Assembly: GCA_003553795.1 (NCBI GenBank)
Contig: PWFH01000184.1
Span: 1 to 43,123, forward strand
Length of the DNA stretch: 43,123 nt
Source: Egibacter sp.
GTDB taxonomy: Bacteria > Actinomycetota > Nitriliruptoria > Euzebyales > Egibacteraceae
Direction: 5' to 3'
The position numbers were made by a program, and so were the translations under genes. A model generated the notes under the pieces. It searched no databases and was not told where the DNA came from. It was given only the letters and a program-made list of their open reading frames with translations. This document shows, one piece after another, positions 22,400 through 30,198 of the stretch (positions are counted from its first letter, which is position 1; every line of letters starts with the position of its first letter).

Positions 22400-22816
22400 A
22401 TGCCGACACCTGACGACCTCGGCGACGAGGAGTACGACGACCTCGGCGAGATCGACGAGCTAGACGAGCTCGACGGCTCGGTGACCACCGTGGGCGACGA
22501 CCCCGACGACGCCAGTGACGACGACGCCGACGACGACGACGCCGACGAGGAGGCGCCGGGGGAGACCGACGAGGGCGACGTCGACGACCTCGACGACGAC
22601 GCCGCCGACGAGGAGGAGGAGAGCCTCGACGTCATCCTCGCCCGCGAGCAGGACCTCGAGGAGGAGTTCGCCGGCGTCGGCTCGACCGAGCGCCGGGCCT
22701 CGCCGACGAGCACCCCGGCGGGGGAGGACGAGTTCACCTGCCGCTCCTGCTTCCTCGTCAAGCGCACCGCGCAGCTCGCCGACGCCGACGAGATGATCTG
22801 TCTCGACTGCGTCTGA
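22400..22816 (+). CDS. DUF4193 family acidic zinc-binding protein
   Basis: A 138-aa protein. The first 75 residues are mostly Asp and Glu and probably disordered. The C-terminus has the family core EFTCRSCFLVKRTAQLAD followed by ICLDCV, giving two CxxC pairs for one zinc. DUF4193 is found across actinobacteria and its function is not known to me. The ATG at 22400 follows a GGGAG site and sits behind a near-consensus promoter, which suggests steady, strong expression. An Lnt-like gene begins 16 bases after its stop. Confidence 0.88.
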   Translation: MPTPDDLGDEEYDDLGEIDELDELDGSVTTVGDDPDDASDDDADDDDADEEAPGETDEGDVDDLDDDAADEEEESLDVILAREQDLEEEFAGVGSTERRASPTSTPAGEDEFTCRSCFLVKRTAQLADADEMICLDCV

Positions 22817-22832
22817 GGGCGGGAGCGCCGCG

Positions 22833-24353
22833 GTGAGCCCCCCGGTGCCACCTCGCCTGTGGGCGCGGGTCCTCGTCGCTGCCGTCGGCGGGGGGATCAC
22901 GACCCTCGCGTTCCCGCCGGCCGCGCTCGCCGCCGCGGCCGTCATCGGCCCTGCGCTCGGGCTCTGGGCGGCGGGCGTCGCCGTGCGGCCGCGCGAGGGC
23001 GCGCTCACCGGGTTCGCGTGGGGGCTCGCGTTCGGCTTCGGGCTCTTCACATGGGCCCTCGAGCTCCACGTCGCCGCCTACCTCGCGCTCCCGCCGGTGC
23101 AGGCGGTCTTCTTCGCCGCCATCGGCGCCGGCGTCGCGTGGCTCGCCCCGCTCGGCCCGGGCTGGTGGCTGCTCGGCACCGCGGGGCTGTGGACCGTCGT
23201 CGAGGCGCTGCGCGGGCGCGTGCCACTCGGCGGCTTCGAGTGGGGCCAGCTCGGCCTCGCCCTCGCCGACGTGCCGGTGCGCCACGCCGCCGCGGTCCTC
23301 GGCGCCCTCGGCGCGACCGGGCTCGTCGCCGGCGTCGCCGCCGGCCTCGCCGGGCTCGCGCGCACCCCGCGGGCCTGGCGGGCGCCCGCCCCGCTGCGGG
23401 CCCTCGCCGCGGCCGTGGCCGTCCTCGTCGCCGTCGCCGTCGTCGGGGCGCTGCCCTGGACGAGCCCCAGCGGGCAGCTCGACGTCGCGGTCGTGCAGAC
23501 CGACGACCCCTGCCCCGACGCCTTCTCGGTGGACTGCCCCAACGTGCGCGAGCGCACCCAGGACGGGCTGCTCGAGGAGGGCGAGGCCCTCTCTGAGGCG
23601 CCGGAGCTCCTGCTGTGGGGGGAGGGCACGCTGCGCGGCGAGGACCCCGACGACGCCGGCCGCCGCCTGCTCGAGCGCACCGGGGCGCAGCTGCCCGCGC
23701 CGCTGCTCGCGGGGATCACGAGTCCGGTGCCCCCCGACCGCTTCGACAACCGCAACGTGCTCTACACCCCCGAGGGCGAGGCGCTCGCCTGGTACGCCAA
23801 GCGTCAGCCCGTGCCCTTCGGCGAGTACGTGCCGTTCCGCGACCAGCTCGGCTGGATCGGCGAGGTCGGCCGGCTCGTCCCGCGCGACATGGTCCGCGGC
23901 GAGGCGCCCGAGCCGCTCGCCGTGCCCGACACCGACGCCGAGCTCGGCAGCGTCGTCTCGTGGGAGGTGACCTTCGCGCGGCTCGTGCGCGACGCCGCCC
24001 TCGTCGGCGACGCCGTCGCCACGCTCACCACCCAGGCGAGCTACGGCACCGCGCCGGTCTCCGACCAGCTCCTCGGGGCCACCCAGCTGCGCGCCGTGGA
24101 GACCGGGCGCGCCCAGATCGTCGCGGCGACGACCGGGCGCTCATCGCTCATCCAGCCCGACGGCCGCCAGGAGGGCGTCACGGCGCTGTTCGCCGCCGAC
24201 CACCTCGAGGGCACCGTCGAGCTGCGCGAGGGCCGGACGCCCTACCTGTGGTGGGGCGACCTCGCGGCGATCCTCCTCGGCGCGGGGGCCTTCGGCGCGG
24301 CGGCCCTCGCCCGGCGGCGCCTGAGCGCCGCCACGCCCGGCGCCGAGGCCTGA
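22833..24353 (+). CDS. Apolipoprotein N-acyltransferase-like protein, catalytic Cys replaced
   Basis: A 506-aa protein with the Lnt layout: N-terminal membrane helices (to about residue 210), a nitrilase-fold domain, and a last membrane helix at about 474-492. VVEALRG and YAKRQPVPFGEYVPF match the family. Of the Glu-Lys-Cys triad, Glu264 (LLLWGEGTL) and Lys323 are present, but Ser376 stands where Cys is expected (SVVSWEVTF, usually CYE or CWE). The later RAVETGR and TGRSSLIQPDGR motifs are intact. Lnt adds the third acyl chain to lipoproteins through a Cys thioester; with Ser this step may be altered or lost. The GTG at 22833 has a GGGCGGGAG site upstream. It is cotranscribed with the DUF4193 gene. 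Confidence 0.8.
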   Translation: MSPPVPPRLWARVLVAAVGGGITTLAFPPAALAAAAVIGPALGLWAAGVAVRPREGALTGFAWGLAFGFGLFTWALELHVAAYLALPPVQAVFFAAIGAGVAWLAPLGPGWWLLGTAGLWTVVEALRGRVPLGGFEWGQLGLALADVPVRHAAAVLGALGATGLVAGVAAGLAGLARTPRAWRAPAPLRALAAAVAVLVAVAVVGALPWTSPSGQLDVAVVQTDDPCPDAFSVDCPNVRERTQDGLLEEGEALSEAPELLLWGEGTLRGEDPDDAGRRLLERTGAQLPAPLLAGITSPVPPDRFDNRNVLYTPEGEALAWYAKRQPVPFGEYVPFRDQLGWIGEVGRLVPRDMVRGEAPEPLAVPDTDAELGSVVSWEVTFARLVRDAALVGDAVATLTTQASYGTAPVSDQLLGATQLRAVETGRAQIVAATTGRSSLIQPDGRQEGVTALFAADHLEGTVELREGRTPYLWWGDLAAILLGAGAFGAAALARRRLSAATPGAEA

Positions 24354-24381
24354 GCGCGTGGCGTCACGGTGGGAGGGCGGC

Positions 24382-24387
24382 TACGCT
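24382..24387 (+). promoter_or_regulatory. Putative -10 element for tRNA-Glu
   Basis: TACGCT lies 13 bases before the first base of the tRNA, so transcription would start just ahead of the mature 5' end. Confidence 0.45.
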
Positions 24388-24400
24388 GCGCCCCGCCGGC

Positions 24401-24476
24401 GCTCCCGTCATCCAGCGGCCCAGGATACCGGCCTTTCAAGCCGGCAACGCGGGTTCGAATCCCGTCGGGAGCACCA
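24401..24476 (+). tRNA. tRNA-Glu (anticodon TTC)
   Basis: A full cloverleaf can be drawn. The 7-bp acceptor stem GCTCCCG/CGGGAGC is perfect. The anticodon arm CCGGC-CTTTCAA-GCCGG places TTC in the loop, and the T arm is GCGGG-TTCGAAT-CCCGT. Discriminator A is at 24473 and CCA is encoded at 24474-24476. It reads GAA and, by wobble, GAG. No other tRNA is beside it. Confidence 0.97.
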
Positions 24477-24522
24477 CCCGCCGCGGCCGATCCCGCCCCC
24501 GCCGCCGCCCCGGAGCGCGCGT

Positions 24523-24556
24523 CGCCGGGGGTCCCCGGCGGAGGCCCCGAGGGGCC
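24523..24556 (+). terminator. Tandem hairpins after tRNA-Glu
   Basis: Stem CGCCGGGG/CCCCGGCG at 24523-24540 is followed by GGCCCC/GGGGCC at 24543-24556. Both are GC-only with tiny loops and no T run. They likely end the tRNA transcript, just before the TACACT -10 of the next gene. Confidence 0.45.
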
Positions 24557-24561
24557 GGGGC

Positions 24562-24567
24562 TACACT
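24562..24567 (+). promoter_or_regulatory. Putative -10 element for the unknown gene at 24602
   Basis: TACACT lies 34 bases before the GTG start and directly after the tandem hairpins that follow tRNA-Glu. Confidence 0.4.
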
Positions 24568-24601
24568 CGCCGGCGCAGCCGGGGTCGTCATCGGAGGGCA
24601 T

Positions 24602-25075
24602 GTGGCCACGAAGAACCCGCAGACCTACCACGTCGAGGTCGACCGGCAGAAGGCCGCCCAGGCCGCCGGCACCTACGAGCTCGCCGACCTGCCCGGCGAC
24701 CTCGCCTCGCCGGTGGCCGCCGCGCGGGTCGGCAAGTCCGCCAAGCAGGACAAGGTCCTCGCCGGCGGTCGGGCGCTGTCGTCGGTGACGAAGCTCAGCC
24801 CGGGTGCCGCGCTCGCGATCTACGGCCGACCGGAGTCGCGCTGGGCCAACGCCTACTGGCGGCGCACCGGCGGCACCGCGACGATGACCGAGCTGCTGTC
24901 CTACGCCCGCCAGCTCATCGGCATGACCCCCTCGGGTGACCTCGTCGTCTGCCTCTGCGGCCACGCCGGGCAGGGGCCCTGCATCCCCCTCTGGGCGCCG
25001 CGCGACAGCGTGAGCCTCACCGTGCAGCCCAACGACCTCGTCCTGCGCTTCGACGACGTCGTCGAGGACCCGTGA
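24602..25075 (+). CDS. Hypothetical protein coupled to a HisN-like phosphatase
   Basis: A 157-aa cytoplasmic-looking protein with no family I recognise. The N-terminus is polar with many Lys and Ala (KNPQTYHVEVDRQKAAQ). The middle has SSVTKLSPGAALAIYGRPES, and the C-terminal third has a Cys cluster (VVCLCGHAGQGPC) followed by a beta-rich end. The Cys cluster could bind metal, but three Cys and one His within 12 residues is not a standard ribbon. GTG start at 24602 with GGAGGG four bases before; ATG at 24600 is in another frame. Its stop overlaps the phosphatase start by four bases. Confidence 0.6.
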   Translation: MATKNPQTYHVEVDRQKAAQAAGTYELADLPGDLASPVAAARVGKSAKQDKVLAGGRALSSVTKLSPGAALAIYGRPESRWANAYWRRTGGTATMTELLSYARQLIGMTPSGDLVVCLCGHAGQGPCIPLWAPRDSVSLTVQPNDLVLRFDDVVEDP

Positions 25076-25848
25076 GCGGCGACCCCGCGGCGCTGCGCGA
25101 GACCGCCGTCGCGCTCGCCGAGGTCGCCGACGGCCTCGCGATGGCCCGCTTCGGCGGGCCGGTGCCCGCGACGACGAAGCCCGACGGCTCGCCGGTGACC
25201 GCCGCGGACCGTGAGATCGAGGCCGCGCTGCGCGCCGAGCTCGCGCGCGCCCACCCCGACCACGCCGTGCTCGGCGAGGAGCAGGGCGGCGCGCTCGACC
25301 CCGACGTGCCGACGTGGGTCATCGACCCGATCGACGCGACGAAGAACTACCTGCGCGGCGTGCCGGTCTTCGCGACCCTCATCGCCGTCGTCGTCGACGG
25401 CCGGGCGGTCGTCGGCGTCGCGAGCGCCCCGGCGCTCGGGGAGCGCTGGGACGCCGCTGAGGGCCTCGGCGCCCGCCGCAACGGCGCGACGGTCGGGGTG
25501 AGCGCGATCGCCGAGCTCGCCGAGGCGCACCTCTGCCACGGCGGGCTCACGTGGTTCCGCGACGCGCCGGGAGCCTGGGAGCGCCTCGGCGGCCTCGTCG
25601 ACGCCGCCTGGCGCACCCGCGGCTTCGGCGACTTCTGGATGCACCTGCTCGTCGCCGGGGGGATGGCCGAGGCCGCCTTCGAGCGCGACCTCTCGGTCTG
25701 GGACCTCGCGGCGCTCCTGCCGATCGTCACCGAGGCCGGCGGGACCGTCTCGACCTTCGACGGCGGCGACCCGCTGGCCGGCGACGGCAGCCTCCTGTCG
25801 TCGAACGGCACGCTGCACGAGACCGTGCGGCGCGCGCTCGTCGGCTGA
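25072..25848 (+). CDS. Inositol-monophosphatase-family histidinol phosphatase (HisN-like)
   Basis: A 258-aa Mg-dependent phosphatase. It shows TKPDGSPVTAADREIEAALR, the metal Glu in LGEEQGG, the signature WVIDPIDATKNYLRGVPVFA with two Asp ligands, and the C-terminal metal Asp in ERDLSVWDLAAL. The Lys-Asn-Tyr after DPID and the Arg-Gly-Val-Pro segment are closest to actinobacterial HisN, which removes phosphate from histidinol phosphate in histidine synthesis. Inositol or other sugar phosphates remain possible because no other his gene is nearby. GTG start inside the end of the preceding gene. Confidence 0.8.
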   Translation: MSGDPAALRETAVALAEVADGLAMARFGGPVPATTKPDGSPVTAADREIEAALRAELARAHPDHAVLGEEQGGALDPDVPTWVIDPIDATKNYLRGVPVFATLIAVVVDGRAVVGVASAPALGERWDAAEGLGARRNGATVGVSAIAELAEAHLCHGGLTWFRDAPGAWERLGGLVDAAWRTRGFGDFWMHLLVAGGMAEAAFERDLSVWDLAALLPIVTEAGGTVSTFDGGDPLAGDGSLLSSNGTLHETVRRALVG

Positions 25849-25871
25849 GCGTCGCCGGGGACGGAGGCCGG

Positions 25872-26699
25872 GTGCACGCGGCGCTGAGGGCCTGGACCGA
25901 GCTCGCCGACGGCGTCTACGCGCGGCCCCACACCGCCCAGCGCCTCAACGTCGGGCTCGTCGTCGGCGCCGAGCGCTGCGCGGTCATCGACACCCGCTCG
26001 AGCCACGGCCAGGGCCGCGACCTCGCGCGCGCGGTGCGTGCGATCACGCCGAAGCCATGGGTGCTCGTCAACACCCACGCCCACTGGGACCACTGCTTCG
26101 GCAACGCCGTCTTCACCGGCGCGCCGATCTGGGGCCATCCCGCCTGCGCCCGGAGGCTCGCCGTCGACGGTGAGGCCGAGCGTCGGGCCGCCCGGGCCGA
26201 CGCCCTCGCCGAGGGTGACGCGCGCCTCGCCGAGGAGGTCGCCGACGTCGTCATCACCCCGCCGGGCCGTCTCGTCGCCGGCGAGGCCGCGATCGACCTC
26301 GGTGGTCGGCGCCTGTGGCTGGCCCACCTCGGGCGCGGGCACACCGACGGCGACGTCGTCGCCGAGGTCGAGGGCGTCGTCTTCGCCGGCGACCTCCTCG
26401 AGGAGGGGGCGCCGCCGGACTTCGGCGACGCCTTCCCGCTCGACTGGCCGGCGACCCTCGAGGCGCTCCTGCCACACCTCGGCGCGGTCGTCGTGCCCGG
26501 CCACGGCGGGCTGCTGCGCCGCGCCGACGCCGAGGAGCAGGCGGCGTTGCACGCCGAGGTCGCGCGCGCGGCGCGCGAGGCCCACGCCGCCGCGCTGCCC
26601 GTCGACCGCGCGGCCGGTGCGCTGCCGTTGCCGCCGGAGGCCGCCGAGGTCGCCCTGCGGCGCGCCTGGCGTCAGCTCGACGCCGAGGGCCGCGCCTAG
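25872..26699 (+). CDS. Metallo-beta-lactamase-fold hydrolase
   Basis: A 275-aa protein with the dinuclear zinc motifs of the family: THAHWDH, GHTDGD, FAGDLL and VPGHGG, in order. It opens with LADGVYARPHTAQRLNVGLVVG, typical of MBL hydrolases with broad or unknown substrates. The GTG at 25872 has GGAGG four bases before it. The C-terminal 60 residues are a helical Ala-rich extension. The gene follows the HisN-like gene after 23 bases and probably shares its transcript. Its TAG stop overlaps the stop of the convergent oxidoreductase. Confidence 0.87.
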   Translation: MHAALRAWTELADGVYARPHTAQRLNVGLVVGAERCAVIDTRSSHGQGRDLARAVRAITPKPWVLVNTHAHWDHCFGNAVFTGAPIWGHPACARRLAVDGEAERRAARADALAEGDARLAEEVADVVITPPGRLVAGEAAIDLGGRRLWLAHLGRGHTDGDVVAEVEGVVFAGDLLEEGAPPDFGDAFPLDWPATLEALLPHLGAVVVPGHGGLLRRADAEEQAALHAEVARAAREAHAAALPVDRAAGALPLPPEAAEVALRRAWRQLDAEGRA

Positions 26700-27667
26700 G
26701 GGACGAGGACGAGCTTGCCGACGGCCTCGCCGTCGAGGAGGTCGCGGTAGGCCCGCAACCCCTCGGCCAGCGGGTGGGTCGCGGCGACGCGCGGACGCGT
26801 GCCGGTCGCCTCGAGCAGGCGCAGCAGCCCGGCGAGCTCGCCGCGGGTGCCCATCGAGGAGCCGAGGATCCGCAGCTGCTTGGCGAAGACCCGGCGCAGC
26901 TCGACCGGGGGGTGGGGCCCGGTCGTCGCCCCCGCGACGACGAGGGCGCCGCCGGGGGCGAGGGCGCGCAGCGAATGGCCGAACGTCGCCTCGCCGACGG
27001 TGTCGATCGCGGCGTCGACCGGCTCGTGCAGGCGATCGCCGGGCGGCAGGGCCACCGCCGCGCCGAGCTCGAGCGCGGCGGCGCGCTTGTGCTCGTGGCG
27101 GCTCGTGGCGGTGACGACGCAGCCGGCCGCCGCGGCCAGGGCGATCGCCGCGGTGGCCACGCCCCCGCCGGCGCCCTGGACGAGCACGCGGTCGCCGGCG
27201 CGCACGCCCGCCTGCGTGAAGAGCATCCGGTAGGCGGTCAGCCAGGCCGTCGGCAGGCACGCCGCCTCGATGAAGGACAGCGAGGCGGGCTTGTCGAGGA
27301 GGTTCGCGCTCGGCACCGCGACCCGCTCGGCGTGCGTGCCGTCGTAGACCTCCGAGAGGATCGACAGGCGGCCGAAGACCTCGGTCTCGTCGGCGACGGT
27401 GACCCCCGGGTTCGGCACGACGGCGTGGCAGAGCACCTCCCGGCCGTCGGCGGTGACCCCCGCGGCGTCGGAGCCGAGGGTCACCGGCAGGCGCTCGGGC
27501 GGCACGGCGACGCCGCGCAGGGTGAAGAGGTCGTGGTGGTTGACCGCCGCGGCGCGGACCTCGACGACCTCCCAGCCGTCGGGCACGGTCGGCTCGTCGA
27601 CCTCCTCGAGGGCGAGGCCGGACAGCGGGTCGGTGGGGTCGGCGGCGACGGCGCGCAGGGTGAGCAT
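26696..27667 (-). CDS. Zinc-free MDR-family quinone oxidoreductase/dehydrogenase
   Basis: A 323-aa medium-chain dehydrogenase/reductase. The GroES-like N-terminal half has EVRAAAVNHHDLFTLRG and LGSDAAGVT. The Rossmann half has the NAD(P)-binding loop VLVQGAGGGVATAAIALA. The catalytic-zinc Cys and the four structural Cys of alcohol dehydrogenases are missing, so quinone oxidoreductase-like reduction with NADPH is more likely than alcohol oxidation. The ATG at 27667 has no Shine-Dalgarno site but lies seven bases after the minus-strand -10 hexamer TAGCGT, so the mRNA is probably leaderless. Confidence 0.85.
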   Translation of the reverse strand: MLTLRAVAADPTDPLSGLALEEVDEPTVPDGWEVVEVRAAAVNHHDLFTLRGVAVPPERLPVTLGSDAAGVTADGREVLCHAVVPNPGVTVADETEVFGRLSILSEVYDGTHAERVAVPSANLLDKPASLSFIEAACLPTAWLTAYRMLFTQAGVRAGDRVLVQGAGGGVATAAIALAAAAGCVVTATSRHEHKRAAALELGAAVALPPGDRLHEPVDAAIDTVGEATFGHSLRALAPGGALVVAGATTGPHPPVELRRVFAKQLRILGSSMGTRGELAGLLRLLEATGTRPRVAATHPLAEGLRAYRDLLDGEAVGKLVLVP

Positions 27668-27674
27668 GGCCGGC

Positions 27675-27680
27675 ACGCTA
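27675..27680 (-). promoter_or_regulatory. Putative -10 element for a leaderless oxidoreductase mRNA
   Basis: Minus-strand TAGCGT ends seven bases before the ATG at 27667, with no ribosome binding site between them. Confidence 0.55.
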
Positions 27681-27691
27681 GCAACGGGCGC

Positions 27692-27725
27692 TACCCTGCG
27701 CGCAGGCCGGCACCCTGCCGGTGCC
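27692..27725 (+). promoter_or_regulatory. Putative -10 element and leader hairpin for the gene at 27749
   Basis: TACCCT at 27692-27697 is followed by a hairpin (CCGGCA/TGCCGG, 27707-27721, or the alternative GGCACC/GGTGCC to 27725) and the GAGGAGG of the next gene. Confidence 0.4.
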
Positions 27726-27748
27726 CACCCTGCGAGGAGGCCGTCGCG

Positions 27749-28150
27749 ATGAGCGGGACACGAGGCGCGCCGTCGCGCTCGCGCGCGCTGCCGCCGGTCC
27801 TCCTCGCGACCGCGCTCGTCGTCGTGCTCCTGCTGCGGGCGCTGGGCGCGGCGCACGGCGCGCTGCTGCTCTACGTGCCCGTCGCGGTGCTCGCCGGCGT
27901 CGTCCTCGCCCTGGCCTCCGGCTCGGCGGCGGTCCCGCGGCGCGCCCCCGGCAAGGCCCTCGCCGCAGGCCTCGCCCTCGCCGTCGTCGGGCTCGGGATG
28001 CTCGGCGCCGAGGCCTCCGGCGGATGGGCCTTTCCGCTGTGGCTCCTGCTCGCCGGAGGCGGCGTCGCGACGATGACGCTCGCCGCGCGCGAGCTGCTCC
28101 GGCCGACCGGGACCACCGGGGCCGACGGGGGCGAGCCACCCCTGGGGTGA
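27749..28150 (+). CDS. Hypothetical four-helix membrane protein
   Basis: A 133-aa protein with a short basic N-terminus and about four hydrophobic segments (PPVLLATALVVVLLLRALG, LLLYVPVAVLAGVVLALAS, ALAAGLALAVVGLGMLG and FPLWLLLAGGGVATMTLAA), ending in a Gly/Pro tail. No motif or family is recognised. The ATG at 27749 follows GAGGAGG by eight bases. It stands alone between a divergent oxidoreductase and a convergent coiled-coil gene. Confidence 0.7.
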   Translation: MSGTRGAPSRSRALPPVLLATALVVVLLLRALGAAHGALLLYVPVAVLAGVVLALASGSAAVPRRAPGKALAAGLALAVVGLGMLGAEASGGWAFPLWLLLAGGGVATMTLAARELLRPTGTTGADGGEPPLG

Positions 28151-28168
28151 GCGCGGCCGGTCGGGGGC

Positions 28169-28498
28169 TCAGCGCCCGCGCGACGCCTCGAGGTCGGCCT
28201 CGCACTCCTCGACGAAGGCCTGCGCCTGCGCGACGCGGTCGTCGATGCGCCGCCGCTCCTCCTCGATGACGCTGCGGCGGCGGCCGAGCGCCTCGACGAG
28301 CGGCTTGACCGTGGCCTGGGTCGGGCGCTGCAGCCGCCGCGGCACGGTCTCGGCCCGCGTGCGGGTCTCGGCGGCGAAGGCCTCGAGGCGGCGGGACTCC
28401 TCGGCGAGGAACTCGCGGTAGGCGAGGAGGTCGGCGTGCTCCTCCCGCGCGCGCAGGAGGGTGTAGTAGAGGGCGTCGCGCTCGCGCTCGGAGGCCAT
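28169..28498 (-). CDS. Hypothetical coiled-coil protein
   Basis: A 109-aa, almost wholly helical and highly charged protein. Arg/Glu-rich heptads (YREFLAEESRRLEAFAAETR and RRRSVIEEERRRIDDRVAQA) flank a Pro-containing break (VPRRLQRPTQATVKPLVEAL). No membrane segment and no Cys. The ATG at 28498 follows a GGTGAGG site that overlaps the stop of the upstream M20 peptidase gene, so the two are probably cotranscribed. Function unknown. Confidence 0.7.
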   Translation of the reverse strand: MASERERDALYYTLLRAREEHADLLAYREFLAEESRRLEAFAAETRTRAETVPRRLQRPTQATVKPLVEALGRRRSVIEEERRRIDDRVAQAQAFVEECEADLEASRGR

Positions 28499-28502
28499 CG
28501 CC

Positions 28503-29927
28503 TCACCCCCGCCCGGCGAGCGCGCCGAGGAGGTAGGCGTGCGCGAGGCACGCGCGGTGCCAGTCGGCGAGCCCGAGCGACTCGTCGATGCCGTGGGCGC
28601 GGGCGTCGGGGTCGGCCACGGCGGTGAGCAGCGCCGGCGCTGGGGCGTCGTCGTCGCCGAGCGCGCGGGTGACCGCGTCGACGAACGGGATGCTGCCGCC
28701 GACCCCGGCGAGCGCGGGGGGCGTGCCGTAGGCGGCCTCGAGGGCCGCCCGCGCCGCGCGCAGGCTCGGGTGGGCGGCGTCGGCGAGGAAGCCGGGGCTG
28801 GCCACCCCCGGGGTGACCTCGACCTCGAGGCCGAACGGCGCGGCGGCCTCGAGATGCCCGCAGAGGCGGTCCAGGGCGCGCTCGGGGTCCTGCCCGGGCG
28901 CGAGGCGCACGCTCACCCGGGCGCTGGCCTCGGGCTGCAGCGTGTTCGACGAGCCAGCCCGTGCCGGCGCGTCGACACCGATGACCGCGAGCGCGGGACG
29001 GTGCCAGAGCTTCTCGAGCAGCGGCCGGGCCGGGTCGCCGGCGAAGGGCACCCCTTCGAGGAGGCCGGCGTCGGCGCGCAGCTGCGTCGGGGCGACGTCG
29101 AGGTCGGCCAGGCGCGCGCGCTCCTCGGCGTCGAGCGCGCGGACGTCGTCGCTGAAGCCGGGGATCGCGACGTCGCCCCGGTCGTCGGTGAGCGAGGCGA
29201 GGAGCTTGGCGAGCCCACCGACGGGGTCGGGCACGATCCCGCCGTACATCCCCGAGTGCAGGGCGTGGGAGGTCGCCCGCACGGTGACGTCGGCGTCGAC
29301 GAGCCCGCGCAGCGAGGTCGTGACCGCCGGTGCGCCCTCGGCGAGGTTGACGGCGTCGCAGAGCACGACGACGTCGGCGGACAGCAGGTCGGCGTGCTCG
29401 GCGAGGAAGGCCCCGAGGTGGGTGCTGCCGATCTCCTCCTCGCCCTCGATGAGGACCCGCACGCCGACCGGGGGGTGGCCCCGGGCGGCGAGCCAGGCGT
29501 CGACGGCGGCGAGCACCGCGAGGATGCCGCCCTTGTCGTCGGCGCTGCCGCGACCGTAGAGCCGGCCGTCGCGCTCGGTGGGGGAGAAGGGCGGGCTCGT
29601 CCACGCCTCGGGGGGTCCCGGCGGCTGGACGTCGTGGTGGGCGTAGAGCAGGACCGTCGGGGCGCCCTCGGGGGCGTCGAGGCGCTCGCCGTAGACCGCG
29701 GGGTGCGCGCCGTCGACCTCGAGCAGGCGCACGCCCTCGAGGCGCCGCGCGCGCATGAGGTCGGCGACGGCCTCGGCGCTGCGTCGCACCTCGGTGGGGT
29801 CGAAGCCGGGGGCGCTCACGCCCGGCACCTCGATGAGGTCCTCGAGGTCGACGCGGTGGGTGCCCATGCGGTTGGTGAGGGCCTCGGCGACGTCGTGCAG
29901 GTCGTCGGCGAGCTCGGCGGGGGTCAT
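28503..29927 (-). CDS. M20 family dipeptidase/deacylase
   Basis: A 474-aa di-zinc peptidase of the M20 (ArgE/DapE/carnosinase-like) family. Metal and catalytic motifs appear in order: LLYAHHDVQPPG with the first His, YGRGSADDKGG with the bridging Asp, EGEEEIGS with the catalytic and metal Glu, VVVLCDAVN, and RAHGIDES with the last His. The dimerisation lid domain lies between about residues 210 and 370 (HALHSGMYGG at its start). It probably hydrolyses dipeptides or N-acyl amino acids; the exact substrate is open. The ATG at 29927 follows GAGGAG. A minus-strand TACGAT at 29972-29977 could be its -10. Confidence 0.9.
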   Translation of the reverse strand: MTPAELADDLHDVAEALTNRMGTHRVDLEDLIEVPGVSAPGFDPTEVRRSAEAVADLMRARRLEGVRLLEVDGAHPAVYGERLDAPEGAPTVLLYAHHDVQPPGPPEAWTSPPFSPTERDGRLYGRGSADDKGGILAVLAAVDAWLAARGHPPVGVRVLIEGEEEIGSTHLGAFLAEHADLLSADVVVLCDAVNLAEGAPAVTTSLRGLVDADVTVRATSHALHSGMYGGIVPDPVGGLAKLLASLTDDRGDVAIPGFSDDVRALDAEERARLADLDVAPTQLRADAGLLEGVPFAGDPARPLLEKLWHRPALAVIGVDAPARAGSSNTLQPEASARVSVRLAPGQDPERALDRLCGHLEAAAPFGLEVEVTPGVASPGFLADAAHPSLRAARAALEAAYGTPPALAGVGGSIPFVDAVTRALGDDDAPAPALLTAVADPDARAHGIDESLGLADWHRACLAHAYLLGALAGRG

Positions 29928-30067
29928 CGGGGCTCCTCGGCTCGGGCCTCGGATCGTGGCCGCGCGCGCCGATCGTAGCGAGCGCGGGTCGGGCCGCGAG
30001 CGCAGCGCGGCCCGGCGGCGCGGGCCATGATCGCCGGCCCGGGCGGTGCCGGTCGGCGAGGTGCGGG

Positions 30068-30095
30068 TTGACATTGACGTCAGCGTCACTACGGT
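30068..30095 (+). promoter_or_regulatory. Promoter of the fab cluster with an operator in its spacer
   Basis: TTGACA (30068-30073), 16-base spacer, TACGGT (30090-30095). The spacer is filled by the inverted repeat TGACG-TCAG-CGTCA (30075-30088). A repressor or MerR/TetR-type regulator bound there would control RNA polymerase directly. Confidence 0.6.
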
Positions 30096-30192
30096 GGCGG
30101 GGCACGACGGTCGACGCCGCCGCTGCCCCTCCCGCGTGGGGACGGCGCGGCGACGTCCGTGTCGCGGTGCTGGCGACCGCCACCGCCGCGCG

Positions 30193-30198
30193 TAGGCT
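30193..30198 (+). promoter_or_regulatory. Second putative -10 element for fabH
   Basis: TAGGCT lies 72 bases before the fabH ATG, downstream of the TTGACA promoter. It could supply a basal transcript. Confidence 0.35.

Noticed and set aside
22218-22463. A possible 81-codon gene starting in the DUF4193 upstream gap
   Set aside because: It overlaps the promoter and start of the DUF4193 gene, lacks a ribosome binding site and looks like random high-GC translation.
30094-30192. A 32-codon leader peptide between the two fabH promoters
   Set aside because: Its GTG overlaps the -10 element itself, so it would not be on the transcript.
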